Shown: positions 1 through 8,420 of the stretch, piece after piece
Numbering within the stretch: the first letter of the stretch is position 1
Layout of the letters: every line of letters starts with the position of its first letter
DNA from: Salisediminibacterium beveridgei
Lineage (GTDB): Bacteria; Bacillota; Bacilli; Bacillales; Salisediminibacteriaceae
Direction of reading: 5' to 3'
Length of the DNA stretch: 64,000 nt
NCBI RefSeq assembly: GCF_001721685.1
Contig: NZ_CP012502.1
Coordinates: 2,852,001 to 2,916,000, forward strand
The notes under the pieces: model-generated
The model's database searches: none
What the model was told of the DNA's origin: nothing
What the model saw: only the letters and a program-made list of their open reading frames with translations
Made by a program: the position numbers and the translations under genes

Positions 1-6
1 TTAGAA

Positions 7-717
7 TTATACAGTTGTCTGTTCCACTACACGTGGGAAAAGGATATTGTTCTCTAAATGAATGTGTTGGAACGTATCTGATTCAATCGCTTCGAGCCGC
101 TGGAACGTTCGCCGGAACGTCATGCATGAAGATTCCGGAGTGATATAATCGTTCGCTGTTTCGCGAATTTCTCTCAGCAGATCACCTGCGGCGCTGTGCT
201 CGTCTTCGAATCCCTGAACCTGATCTGCAACTGCCTGATAGGCCTCAGCGGTTTTCGTCTCTTCATAGCGGATGATTGCCGGGAAAAGCAGTTCTTCTTC
301 ATTTTTCACATGCTCAAGCATTTCCTGCTTCAGCAGTTGAAACAGCTCATGCACTTTGATCAGGTTGGGTTGATCCCCGCCGTGTACTTTTGCAATTTTC
401 GTCACGTAGAACTCCAGCTCTTTAAATTCTTCCCGGAGAAAATCGTGATGATGGAACACAATGTGATCAATCAGCTTTTCAGTTCGGATATCTTCCCATG
501 CAAAGTTTGTTGCAGCTTGCCGCTTTGCTGCCTGGTTCTGTAAATCACTCAGACGGTTCATCAACTCCGCAATATCCACCTCTTTTTCGGCCGCTGCTTC
601 ATTCAAGGGGCGGTTGCCGTTGCAACAGAAATCGATGCGGTTGTGTTTAAATAAGTCATCTGCTCCCGGCACCTGTATGACGATGTCTTTGACGAGACTG
701 TTTTCCTGAATACTCAT
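7..717 (-). CDS. ric: Ric/ScdA-type iron-sulfur cluster repair di-iron protein
   Basis: 236 aa, normal for the ScdA/YtfE family, which repairs Fe-S clusters damaged by nitric oxide or oxidants in the cytoplasm. Residues 1-60 form the ScdA_N (DUF542) domain with the DFCCNGNR cysteine motif; the rest is a hemerythrin-like four-helix domain with the di-iron ligands visible in HHHDF (about 90), EHVKNEEELLFP (about 135), EDEH (about 172) and HIHLENNILFP near the C-terminus. The start is set by AAAGGAGG nine bases before the ATG. A perfect palindrome at 773-786 lies in its promoter region. Its neighbour is a second hemerythrin protein, which supports a role in NO or oxidative stress. Confidence 0.93.
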   Translation of the reverse strand: MSIQENSLVKDIVIQVPGADDLFKHNRIDFCCNGNRPLNEAAAEKEVDIAELMNRLSDLQNQAAKRQAATNFAWEDIRTEKLIDHIVFHHHDFLREEFKELEFYVTKIAKVHGGDQPNLIKVHELFQLLKQEMLEHVKNEEELLFPAIIRYEETKTAEAYQAVADQVQGFEDEHSAAGDLLREIRETANDYITPESSCMTFRRTFQRLEAIESDTFQHIHLENNILFPRVVEQTTV

Positions 718-772
718 AGTTGTCGTCCTCCTTTGTTTTGTAAAGCTTACCTTTTATGACAACATCCTGTCA

Positions 773-786
773 GTGATGCGCATCAC
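773..786. promoter_or_regulatory. FNR/DNR-like palindromic operator upstream of ric
   Basis: GTGATGCGCATCAC is a perfect 14-bp palindrome of form GTGAT-N4-ATCAC, 56 bp upstream of the ric start codon. The core TGAT-N4-ATCA is the half-site pattern bound by Crp/Fnr-family regulators (Fnr, Dnr, NnrR). The same architecture occurs at 2349-2362 in front of the neighbouring hemerythrin operon. The identity of the regulator is inference. Confidence 0.6.
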
Positions 787-788
787 CT

Positions 789-2033
789 TCAGCTCATCAA
801 CCGTTTTTCACCGGTGATTTCCTGAAGGGGGGCAATGTCCTGCTTCATTTCCAATGTGCCACGATAAGTCCCGTCCTCATCGCGGACCGCAAAGTAACGG
901 ATGTGAATATAGCGGCCTCTGAACGAAATCCAGAAATCTTCTTCCTCTTTTTTCCCTGACTTGAATGCGTCCAGCAGGTCTTCCACAAGATGCGCACTTT
1001 TTGGCGGGTGACAGTTCTGAACGGACCGGCCGATCACGGTTTTCGTCCGGGCGAAAATCGGATTTTTCCCGTGGGAATAATAACGCACGATATCATTTTC
1101 ATCAATGTATGTGATATCGAGCGGCAGGTGATTCATCATCATCTCCAGCTGATCGACTTTGAGAATGCCTGTCTCAAGCTGAATGGTTCCGTCTTTCAGA
1201 AAGTGTTCGCCACTGGTGAGGTCTGCCCGTTCAGGCAACCAGCGGACCGGCGGATCAATGAACATATAGCCGATGACGTTTCCTTCCCGTTCGATTTTGA
1301 GCCACTCATCTTCTGTCAGATGCTCCATGGCCATCGGAAAAAGTATGTTTTCTTCCTTGAAGATCATTTCGTTGATTTCATCGATGATGTACTGCAGTTT
1401 TTCGTCGAGATCTTCTGCATCCGGATGGTCGTTTTCCATCAGCAGTGCCCGCGCTTCCTTAACCGCTTCACGGATCCGGTCGTCCACGCCCCACATCACC
1501 TGCGTCGGGCCGTAAATTCCATACTGCTCAAGATAAGGAAACAAGAGATTTTCCTTTCGGCTGTAGTGGACATCGATGGCCAAAAGTTCCGTCAGATCAT
1601 CGATCAGCACCTGACGCTCTTCTTCTTCTTCTTCAGCCATCCTCATGTAACGGTCTTTATGCAGACTCAGCTGAAATGACACTTTGTGTTCAAGCTCCCG
1701 GTTTTCATGCATAAACGTATGCACCGGATGACCAGGTTCAAATGTCACGCCGTCAGTGCCATGAATCTCATCAATGGAGCCTTTGAATACTTCCGTGTGC
1801 ACCGAGCACAGACGCTGCACTTCAGAGACGGGGATCTGATCTTCCTCCATCAGGGCCTGTTCCATACGGGAAATTTCCGCCACGCTGATGTTCCCGACGG
1901 TTTCTTCAAATTCCCGCTTCACGTCCTCGACGCTCGCTCCGTCGTGCAATTTCCGGATGATCGCCTTCAACTTTTCCTGTTTATCCGTCCGCTCCACCGT
2001 CAATGTTTCGCGGTTATTAAGTACTTCACTCAT
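789..2033 (-). CDS. DUF438 - hemerythrin - PAS protein
   Basis: 414 aa with three parts: a DUF438 domain (about 18-85), a hemerythrin-like domain (about 100-245) with iron-ligand motifs HTFMHE, HYSRKENLLFP and FKEENILFP, and a C-terminal PAS domain (about 290-400) containing ITYIDENDIV and RYIHIRYFAVRD. Proteins of this build are found in anaerobes and facultative Bacillaceae near NO-detoxifying genes and are thought to sense or bind O2/NO; the exact activity is not established. Its ATG overlaps the stop of the upstream DUF1858 gene by 4 bp (ATGA), so the two are translationally coupled. Confidence 0.9.
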   Translation of the reverse strand: MSEVLNNRETLTVERTDKQEKLKAIIRKLHDGASVEDVKREFEETVGNISVAEISRMEQALMEEDQIPVSEVQRLCSVHTEVFKGSIDEIHGTDGVTFEPGHPVHTFMHENRELEHKVSFQLSLHKDRYMRMAEEEEEERQVLIDDLTELLAIDVHYSRKENLLFPYLEQYGIYGPTQVMWGVDDRIREAVKEARALLMENDHPDAEDLDEKLQYIIDEINEMIFKEENILFPMAMEHLTEDEWLKIEREGNVIGYMFIDPPVRWLPERADLTSGEHFLKDGTIQLETGILKVDQLEMMMNHLPLDITYIDENDIVRYYSHGKNPIFARTKTVIGRSVQNCHPPKSAHLVEDLLDAFKSGKKEEEDFWISFRGRYIHIRYFAVRDEDGTYRGTLEMKQDIAPLQEITGEKRLMS

Positions 2034-2281
2034 GACAGTACCTCCTTTGTGGAATCGCTGACTGTATAACCCATATCCCTCAACTGCTCTTTGACGTCTT
2101 CAAGATCCTTTCCCTTGGCACGACACCCTTTCGGAATCGTCATGATCCGACCCATCGACTGGAGCATGCCGGGTTTTGTGATCTGATCGAACCCTAGTGT
2201 TTTCATCGTTTCGGGAAACGCCTCATGCTCTTCGCACAGTTCCAAAACGGTTTTAGATAAATCCACGGTTCCTTTTGCCAT
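2030..2281 (-). CDS. DUF1858 domain protein
   Basis: 83 aa from the chosen ATG, which has GGAGG at 2290-2294 eight bases upstream; a start five codons further out would place this ribosome site inside the gene. Most of the protein is a DUF1858 domain (about residues 5-60), with the family's TVLELCEEH start and GM.QSMGRIMTI centre. DUF1858 domains commonly accompany DUF438/hemerythrin proteins and Ric, either fused or as neighbours, and resemble the ScdA_N domain; the role is unknown, possibly a redox or cluster-binding partner. First gene of a two-gene operon with the DUF438 protein. Confidence 0.85.
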   Translation of the reverse strand: MAKGTVDLSKTVLELCEEHEAFPETMKTLGFDQITKPGMLQSMGRIMTIPKGCRAKGKDLEDVKEQLRDMGYTVSDSTKEVLS

Positions 2282-2348
2282 TTGAATCGCCTCCATTTGC
2301 CTTTTTCTGATCTGATTCTCATTCTAACAACGCCATTCTCAATTAGAG

Positions 2349-2362
2349 GTGATGTATATCAC
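2349..2362. promoter_or_regulatory. FNR/DNR-like palindromic operator in divergent promoter
   Basis: GTGATGTATATCAC has form GTGAT-N4-ATCAC, identical in its half-sites to 773-786. It sits 68 bp upstream of the DUF1858 start and 121 bp upstream of the divergent alcohol dehydrogenase start, so it could control either or both. Confidence 0.6.
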
Positions 2363-2483
2363 GATCAGTCCAATGTCATGATTTTGTCACATCTTCACAG
2401 TGCGAAGTTATTTTGCAATTCCATCCACTTGTCACATGATGAATGGTAAAATTAAGTTATCTATCCAAGAAGAGGTGAGGAAT

Positions 2484-3686
2484 ATGATCTATGAAGCAGC
2501 GTGCAGAACGGTACAATATTCGCTCAAAACCGTTTCACCGGTGATGCCCTGGCGGGAACCGGAACTGATGATCGGCGAAAATGCGCTGGATCAGTTGCCG
2601 AGGCGCGTCGCACAGGAAGGCATCACGAAGGTTCTGGTCGTGACGGATGAAGGCATAATGACTACCGGGATGGTAGAACGGCTCTGCTCCGGTCTGTCTG
2701 TTCACAATGTAGCATCGCGCATTTTTTCCGGTACCGTCCCGAATCCGACAATCACAAATGTTGAGGAAGCAAGAGATGCCTATGTCAATGGAGGCTGTGA
2801 GGGAATCATCGCCATTGGCGGCGGCTCCCCGATCGACTGTGCCAAAGCCGTCGGAGCAAGGGTTGCCTGGCCGAAAAGGAGCATCCCTTCCATGAAAGGG
2901 TTATTGAAAATCTGGAAGTCGACCCCGTTTACCGCCGTGGTTCCCACCACTGCGGGGACCGGAAGTGAAGCGACCATCGCTTCAGTCATCTCCAACCCGG
3001 AAACCCATGAGAAATATGCCTTGATGGATTATGCCCTGCTTCCGGATGTTGCCGTTCTCGACCCGCTTCTCACAACCGGACTGCCTGGATCGATTACGGC
3101 GATGACTGGAATGGACGCCCTGACACACGCAGTGGAAGCGCATTTGAACCGGGGTGTACCTGACGAAGTGCGCGCCACTGCACTTGAAGCCATCGATCTG
3201 ATCTTCAACTATCTTCCGGTTGCTTATGAGGACGGTGGCAATGTATTCGCCCGTAAACAGATGCAGTATGCAGCCTATCTTGCAGGAAATGCTTTTACAA
3301 AAGCTTACGTAGGTTATGTTCATGCACTTGCACATCCACTGAGCGGTTATTACAATGTACCGCACGGCCTGGCCAATGCGATCATTCTTCCCCACGTCCT
3401 TCGCTATTACGGCACGCATGCCGAGAGCCGGCTTGCTGAAATCAGCAACTTCACCGGTCTGATGGATGAGAGTGCCACAGACAGGGAGAAGGCGAAAGCC
3501 GTCATCCGGCATATTGAAAAGCTGAAGCAGGCGATGGCGATCCCGGTCAGCACTTCGGTCATTCAGGATCAGGATTTGCCGGACATGGTGAAACGTGCAG
3601 TCGCGGAAGCCAATCCACTGTATCCCGTTCCCGTGATTCTTCGTGAAAAAGAGTTGACTGAACTGTACAACCTCATCCGGGCGTGA
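2484..3686 (+). CDS. iron-containing alcohol dehydrogenase
   Basis: 400 aa type III (Fe-dependent) alcohol dehydrogenase, catalysing NAD(P)-linked alcohol/aldehyde interconversion. Visible are the nucleotide-binding GGGSPIDCAKA, the TTAGTGSE motif and metal-ligand histidines in MDALTHAVEAH and HALAHPLSG..NVPHG. The ATG at 2484 is chosen because GAGGTGAGG lies just before it; 28 in-frame codons upstream have no ribosome site and no family resemblance. Transcribed away from the hemerythrin operon with a GTGAT-N4-ATCAC site in the shared promoter, which suggests anaerobic induction. Substrate unknown. Confidence 0.9.
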   Translation: MIYEAACRTVQYSLKTVSPVMPWREPELMIGENALDQLPRRVAQEGITKVLVVTDEGIMTTGMVERLCSGLSVHNVASRIFSGTVPNPTITNVEEARDAYVNGGCEGIIAIGGGSPIDCAKAVGARVAWPKRSIPSMKGLLKIWKSTPFTAVVPTTAGTGSEATIASVISNPETHEKYALMDYALLPDVAVLDPLLTTGLPGSITAMTGMDALTHAVEAHLNRGVPDEVRATALEAIDLIFNYLPVAYEDGGNVFARKQMQYAAYLAGNAFTKAYVGYVHALAHPLSGYYNVPHGLANAIILPHVLRYYGTHAESRLAEISNFTGLMDESATDREKAKAVIRHIEKLKQAMAIPVSTSVIQDQDLPDMVKRAVAEANPLYPVPVILREKELTELYNLIRA

Positions 3687-3730
3687 ACACCCGCATGATG
3701 CTTTGGCCAAATAACGACTCTGAAACGTTG

Positions 3731-3868
3731 TTTGGCGTAAACGGCACCGATGCCCGCCAAATATCCGGTTTTATCTTTTATCTGGCTACTATTTTCTTTA
3801 ATCGTCCATTTCCAACCCAAAGAGAGTCTCAAAACGGCATAAAATCCGTCTTGAGACTCTTCTTTTTA
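3731..3868 (+). terminator. intrinsic terminator after alcohol dehydrogenase
   Basis: The main hairpin pairs 3823-3837 with 3846-3860 (15 bp, one mismatch) and is followed by TTCTTTTTAT. A weaker nested hairpin, TTTGGCG (3731-3737) with CGCCAAA (3755-3761), precedes it. No gene is seen between 3687 and 3880. Confidence 0.8.
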
Positions 3869-3880
3869 TCACGTATTCGG

Positions 3881-5098
3881 TTATTCATCGTTCCAGCTTA
3901 ATCGTAAGATCCGGTCATCATTGGCTGCAGGATCTCCACGACCATCCGTATTGTTCGTGATCAGATAAATGTGCTCATCTTCCACATACACATCGCGAAG
4001 GCGTCCCTCCCCGCCATAGATCTCACGAAGCTCTTCGGCTTCTTCATCATAGACATACAGGGCACTGCCTCTTAGACCCGTCACGAGCAGATGATCATCA
4101 TACACCGCTGTTCCTGAGGGGGCCCATGTCTCTGAGCCACTGTGAATCGCCGGATCTTCCATGCCGTCTCTCGATTCATCGCCTTCGATCTCTGGCCAGC
4201 CGTAATTCAACCCAGGTTCAATGATATTGATTTCATCCTGTGCCGTTGGACCGTGCTCTGAGCTGTACATCGTGCCATCGCTTGCCCAGGACAGGCCTTG
4301 CGGATTCCGGTGTCCTGTCGAGTATACAAACGAACCATCAAACGGATTATCGTCGGGTACTTCACCGCCCTGTGTCATCCGGAGTATCTTTCCGGCAAGG
4401 TTCTCTTCGTCCTGTGACAATGACGGAACGTTGGCATCCCCGGTGGTGACATACAAATAATCGTCAGGTCCAATGGCCAGTCTGCCGCCGTTATGAATCC
4501 GGTCTCCGGGAATCTCATCGAGGAGAATAGCCGTTTCCTGCCAGCTGCCGTTGTCATGCGACACCTGGATCACGCGGTTCTGAAGAGCCGACTGCCCCAT
4601 ATACGTGTAATAGGCAAACGCTTCTTTGGATTCATCGAAATCATCCGCCAGTAAAAAACCAAGGAGGCCACCCTCCCCCTCATGCGCTACAGGATCGGAC
4701 GTTTCGAGCTCAAAGCGCTCCACATCCCCGTTTTCCACTTCCAGAATGTGACCATCCCGGTCGGTTAAATAAAACGTATGGCCGGATTTCTGAAGGGACC
4801 ATGGCACTTCCAGATTCTCGGCGACTGTCTCCACTGACCAGTCACCCGTTGTCATCTCAAGAATCGGGATGCTTGATTCGTCATCTGCGCTATTCTCCTG
4901 GTGATTATTTTCTGCATCCTCGTTCTCATTCTCCCCTTCGTGATTGTCCATTTCGGTTTCCTCGTTATTAGTTTCAGGATCTGTTTCCTGAACGCTGTCA
5001 GGTTCTGCAGTAGTGTTGTTGGCTGGTTGACAACCTGCCATGAAGAGCATGAGTCCGATCAGCAAAGCGGTGATCCCGTACAATTGATGGTTCATCAT
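3881..5098 (-). CDS. PQQ-dependent sugar dehydrogenase-like lipoprotein
   Basis: 405 aa. A lipoprotein signal with lipobox FMAGC anchors it outside the membrane; it is followed by a linker of about 50 residues rich in Asp, Glu and Asn, then a GSDH-type six-bladed beta-propeller domain (family of soluble aldose sugar dehydrogenase / YliI). Typical family pieces are EVPWSL, EGGLLGF, HNGGRLAIGPDDYLYV, GHRNPQGLSW, EHGPTAQDEIN and NYGWPE. These enzymes oxidise sugars using PQQ, but no PQQ synthesis genes are in the window, so activity is uncertain. The start is the ATG five bases after GAGGGG; a GTG two codons upstream is too close to that site. Confidence 0.88.
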   Translation of the reverse strand: MMNHQLYGITALLIGLMLFMAGCQPANNTTAEPDSVQETDPETNNEETEMDNHEGENENEDAENNHQENSADDESSIPILEMTTGDWSVETVAENLEVPWSLQKSGHTFYLTDRDGHILEVENGDVERFELETSDPVAHEGEGGLLGFLLADDFDESKEAFAYYTYMGQSALQNRVIQVSHDNGSWQETAILLDEIPGDRIHNGGRLAIGPDDYLYVTTGDANVPSLSQDEENLAGKILRMTQGGEVPDDNPFDGSFVYSTGHRNPQGLSWASDGTMYSSEHGPTAQDEINIIEPGLNYGWPEIEGDESRDGMEDPAIHSGSETWAPSGTAVYDDHLLVTGLRGSALYVYDEEAEELREIYGGEGRLRDVYVEDEHIYLITNNTDGRGDPAANDDRILRLSWNDE

Positions 5099-5153
5099 GC
5101 GCACCCCTCATTTCGAGAATCATTCGTGCTTAGCTTATACCCGATTTTTCCAA

Positions 5154-5687
5154 TTATGAATCGCTGGTGACAAGGAAACCGGCCTGTTCAAGTGCTTTAG
5201 CGGCTGCATCGAAATCATCCTCTGAGTCCGCTTCAAGGGTGTGCATATGAATGCCATCGGTCAGTTCAGATAAATAAGACGCCTGGGCGCTGTTCATCTG
5301 ACTGACGAAGCGCTCCACATCTTTTCTTGATTTCACCATGAGTTGCCCCGTCAATTCACCGTAAACCGGATGTTCAATCATGACGTCCTTCACCGTAATG
5401 CCGTGGTCCACAAGCAGGGTCAGTTCCTGTTCAGATTCCTCCGGCCGGTGCTGACAAACGACAATCCGTTCATACTGCTGATTGTTTGGTGCTCCCCGCC
5501 AGACATACCCTTGACTTGTGGCAAGCACAGGATGACCTCCTGCTTTCAAAAGTGACATGTCCTGCACAACCACTTGACGGCTGACACTGAAATGATTGGC
5601 CAGCTGACTGCCTGAAATCGGTGCTTCCTTCTGTTTTTGCAAGAGACGGATCATGTCATTTCGTCGTTCCCTGGCTGTTAATTTCAT
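5154..5687 (-). CDS. niaR: NiaR (YrxA) niacin-responsive repressor
   Basis: 177 aa. N-terminal helix-turn-helix (residues 5-60, SGSQLANHFSVSRQVVVQD) and a C-terminal 3H domain that binds niacin through conserved histidines (CQHRPEE, IEHPVYG, IHMHTLEA). It represses NAD biosynthesis and niacin uptake genes when niacin is available. Its ATG overlaps the stop of the upstream nifS by 4 bp. The arrangement niaR-nifS divergent from nadB-nadC-nadA is the same as in B. subtilis, which makes the assignment firm. Probable operators lie at 6865-6887. Confidence 0.95.
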   Translation of the reverse strand: MKLTARERRNDMIRLLQKQKEAPISGSQLANHFSVSRQVVVQDMSLLKAGGHPVLATSQGYVWRGAPNNQQYERIVVCQHRPEESEQELTLLVDHGITVKDVMIEHPVYGELTGQLMVKSRKDVERFVSQMNSAQASYLSELTDGIHMHTLEADSEDDFDAAAKALEQAGFLVTSDS

Positions 5688-6805
5688 GATTGAAACCCTC
5701 CTTCTTCTAAAATACGCTCTGCTGCGAATGCCAAATCAGCCATCGCTGTATCAGAATCAAATGAAATGCGGATAAAACGGGTCCGTTTGTCAAGGTCTTC
5801 AGGATACAACGCCTGCATCATAACAGAACCATCAGTCTTCCCTGCCTGACACGCACTCCCAGTGGCAATGGCAATCCCGTACCGGTCCAGCGCCGTTAAG
5901 AGTTTTTGTCCCTGTAAGCCGGCAATGTGCATACCGATCACTGTGGGCAGTTGCCATTCATCCTCTGTACCTTCCACGCCAAGACGGTCTCCGAAAGGAG
6001 CCAGTTGCTCAAGAAAAGCCTCCCGTTTCTGCCGATTCATGCTCAGTCTGCGTTGTATTTCCCCTGGTTCAAGATAAGGTGAAATGGCCTCTGCCAAAGC
6101 TGCAGCGCCTGCAATATTGACTGTTCCCTGTACCAGTTTCTGACCTTCACTGTCTATCATCCAGAGGCACCCCGTCCCTTTCGGACCGTGAATCTTATGA
6201 GCCGAAACCGACAGACTGTCGCATACGGGGTCCCCTTTTGACACATCGAGCGGAATTTTCCCAAAAGCCTGAACTGCATCGACATGAAAAGCAATCTGTT
6301 GATTGTGAAGAAGTTGGCCGATCTCCCTAACCGGCTGCATGATGCCTGTTTCTGCTTGCACGAGATGAACAGAAACGAGCAGGGTCCGATCGGTCAAAGC
6401 AGCCTGCACCGCTTCGGGCGTAATCCGTCCGGATTGATCCGGGTTGAGCCAGGTCACTGCCACACCCTCTCTCTCTTTTTCCTGGAAAAAACGCGATACA
6501 GAAGGATGTTCCACGGTGGTTGTGATAAGGTGCGGTGTCTGAAAACGTGCTTTTCTTTTCAGCCAGTGATGCCTGAGCGCGATGCCGTTCGCTTCTGTGC
6601 CTCCGCTGGTGAGATGGCAACACCCCGGTTCAGCCCCCAGCAATGAGGCAATCCGTGACATGGATGAAGTGAGAATCTGTTTCGCTTCATCACCTGGTTC
6701 GTGCAGGCTGTTACTGTTGGCAAAGGCGTGACGCTGCACGTAAAGCCAGGCTTCCATGGCGTCGTTCGTCATTTGCGTCGTAGCCGCACAGTCGAGATAG
6801 ATCAT
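5684..6805 (-). CDS. nifS: NifS-like cysteine desulfurase for NAD synthesis
   Basis: 373 aa PLP enzyme that releases sulfur from cysteine; in Bacillus the copy beside nad genes supplies the [4Fe-4S] cluster of NadA. The PLP lysine is in SAHKIHGPKG (about 205) and the catalytic cysteine in GSACQAGKTDG (about 325); the N-terminus YLDCAATT is typical. The start ATG at 6805 has GGAG nine bases upstream; the GTG directly before it is also possible. Overlaps niaR by 4 bp and is divergent from nadB. Confidence 0.93.
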   Translation of the reverse strand: MIYLDCAATTQMTNDAMEAWLYVQRHAFANSNSLHEPGDEAKQILTSSMSRIASLLGAEPGCCHLTSGGTEANGIALRHHWLKRKARFQTPHLITTTVEHPSVSRFFQEKEREGVAVTWLNPDQSGRITPEAVQAALTDRTLLVSVHLVQAETGIMQPVREIGQLLHNQQIAFHVDAVQAFGKIPLDVSKGDPVCDSLSVSAHKIHGPKGTGCLWMIDSEGQKLVQGTVNIAGAAALAEAISPYLEPGEIQRRLSMNRQKREAFLEQLAPFGDRLGVEGTEDEWQLPTVIGMHIAGLQGQKLLTALDRYGIAIATGSACQAGKTDGSVMMQALYPEDLDKRTRFIRISFDSDTAMADLAFAAERILEEGGFQS

Positions 6806-6864
6806 CACTTATCACTCCAAAAAAAGTATTGAACAAAGTATAGAAATATGCAAACATATATGTC

Positions 6865-6887
6865 AAGACAAATGTAAAGACAGGTGT
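6865..6887. promoter_or_regulatory. probable NiaR operator, tandem repeat
   Basis: AAGACAAATGT (6865-6875) is repeated as AAGACAGGTGT (6877-6887) with a 12-bp period, directly before the nadB start codon and overlapping its weak AGGTG ribosome site. It lies in the divergent promoter between nifS and nadB, where NiaR acts in B. subtilis. The repeat is seen; binding is inferred. Confidence 0.55.
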
Positions 6888-6893
6888 GAAGTT

Positions 6894-8420
6894 ATGGACA
6901 CGATAATTGAGAGAGAATGCATCATCTGTGGCAGTGGCCTTGCCGGTCTTATGACAGCGTATCACCTGAAAGACATGAACGGACTGGCGCTTCTTTCTGC
7001 GGGCACCCCGGAAGAAACCAATTCCTTCCGGGCACAGGGCGGTATTGCCTGTGTGACCGATCCAGCCGACAATCTCGAGAGTCATGTTCATGACACCATG
7101 TCGGCAGGTCACTTCCTCAATGACCCTTCTGCCGTTAATTGTCTGGTAGAGGAAGGGGTTCAGGAAGTCCGGGAATGGATCCGCCTTGGACTGCCCTTGG
7201 ATCAGGACCGGTTCGGCAGATTTATTACCGGACAAGAAGGTGCGCACAGTTTCAAGCGAATTCTGCATGCAGGGGGTGACCAAACAGGAAAAGTCTTCAC
7301 GCGCTACCTGGCCTCGTTGCTTGACGGTGAAGTTGAAACCCTCCACCAGATGAAACTCATCGATGCGACGATCGAACCGGACGGACAGTTGCTGCTTGAT
7401 ATTCGCGGACCTCTCGGCCGGATGCTTCAAATCCGCACCCGCTACCTGATTCTCGCCACAGGTGGGATCGGCGGGCTCTTCGAACAGTCCAGTAACCACC
7501 CTGATATGACCGGAACTGCCATTGCCATCGCCAAGAGGCTTGGCCTTCGAACCCGGGATCTCCACCTGATTCAATATCATCCGACACTTCTTCGGGGAAC
7601 AGACGGCACTGCCAAAGGACTCGTCAGTGAAGCGGTTCGCGGAGAAGGTGCACGGATTGTCACTGAAGACGGTACGCAGGTCATGACGGACATTCATCCC
7701 CTGTTGGATCTTGCCCCAAGAGACATCGTGGCAGGAGCGATGTACGAAAAAGAACGGCAAGGACACAAGCTGTTTCTTGATATCACCATGATTAAGAATT
7801 TCAAGCAACTCTTTCCTCAAGTATACAGGATTTGCAAGGAAGCCGGTACCCATCCGGAGAATGGTTTCCTGCCCGTGATGACGGGGGTTCATTTTCACAT
7901 GGGTGGTATCAGGACCGATCTCGATGGTCATACTGCAATTCCGGGAATTTATGCCGTCGGTGAGACTGCCAGCAGCGGCGTTCACGGCGCCAACCGGCTG
8001 GCCAGTAACGCTTTGCTGGAATGTATGGTTTTTGCGAAACGGGTTGCCACTCATCTTCAGCTTGCAACAGATTCTTCCATTGACAGACGCTCACTTCAAA
8101 AACAAGAACGAACACCGCTGTCTCCTCAGGTTGATTTGCCGGATCTCTTCAAACTCAAACGGTTGATGACAACGTCTCTGGGTATTCATCACCGTCATGA
8201 ACAGATACATTATGCACTCAAAGAATTGCGTGCTCTCGACTTGTACAAACTGACAAACGTGTCATTGCAAGGCGTCGACGCCCATTCGTGCGACCTTATC
8301 AATCAGTGGACTGCAGCCTGTGAAATACTGCAAGCAGCCCTTGATGCATATGAAAGCGACCAGACCAAGACAGCGAACGACACATACAGGAGGCAAAACC
8401 ATGAATCCGTTGTTACTTGA
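6894..8420 (+). CDS. nadB: L-aspartate oxidase
   Basis: 508 aa flavoprotein that oxidises L-aspartate to iminoaspartate, the first step of NAD synthesis, with O2 or fumarate as acceptor. Visible are the FAD-binding CGSGLAGLMTA (about 13-23), RAQGGIA (about 45), HPTLL, SEAVRGEGA, GVHFHMGGI and NRLASNALLE. It belongs to the succinate dehydrogenase flavoprotein family; length and the nadC-nadA neighbours decide for NadB. It overlaps nadC by 20 bp. Confidence 0.96.
   Translation: MDTIIERECIICGSGLAGLMTAYHLKDMNGLALLSAGTPEETNSFRAQGGIACVTDPADNLESHVHDTMSAGHFLNDPSAVNCLVEEGVQEVREWIRLGLPLDQDRFGRFITGQEGAHSFKRILHAGGDQTGKVFTRYLASLLDGEVETLHQMKLIDATIEPDGQLLLDIRGPLGRMLQIRTRYLILATGGIGGLFEQSSNHPDMTGTAIAIAKRLGLRTRDLHLIQYHPTLLRGTDGTAKGLVSEAVRGEGARIVTEDGTQVMTDIHPLLDLAPRDIVAGAMYEKERQGHKLFLDITMIKNFKQLFPQVYRICKEAGTHPENGFLPVMTGVHFHMGGIRTDLDGHTAIPGIYAVGETASSGVHGANRLASNALLECMVFAKRVATHLQLATDSSIDRRSLQKQERTPLSPQVDLPDLFKLKRLMTTSLGIHHRHEQIHYALKELRALDLYKLTNVSLQGVDAHSCDLINQWTAACEILQAALDAYESDQTKTANDTYRRQNHESVVT

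Noticed and set aside
990..1679. 229-residue plus-strand frame opposite the DUF438 gene
   Set aside because: Shadow of the strong minus-strand gene; composition rich in Phe, His and Ile as expected from antisense of Glu/Lys/Asp codons.
6711..8054. 447-residue open frame on the minus strand opposite nadB
   Set aside because: It lies wholly across nadB and part of nifS, has no ribosome site and shows no recognisable motif; nadB is unambiguous on the other strand.
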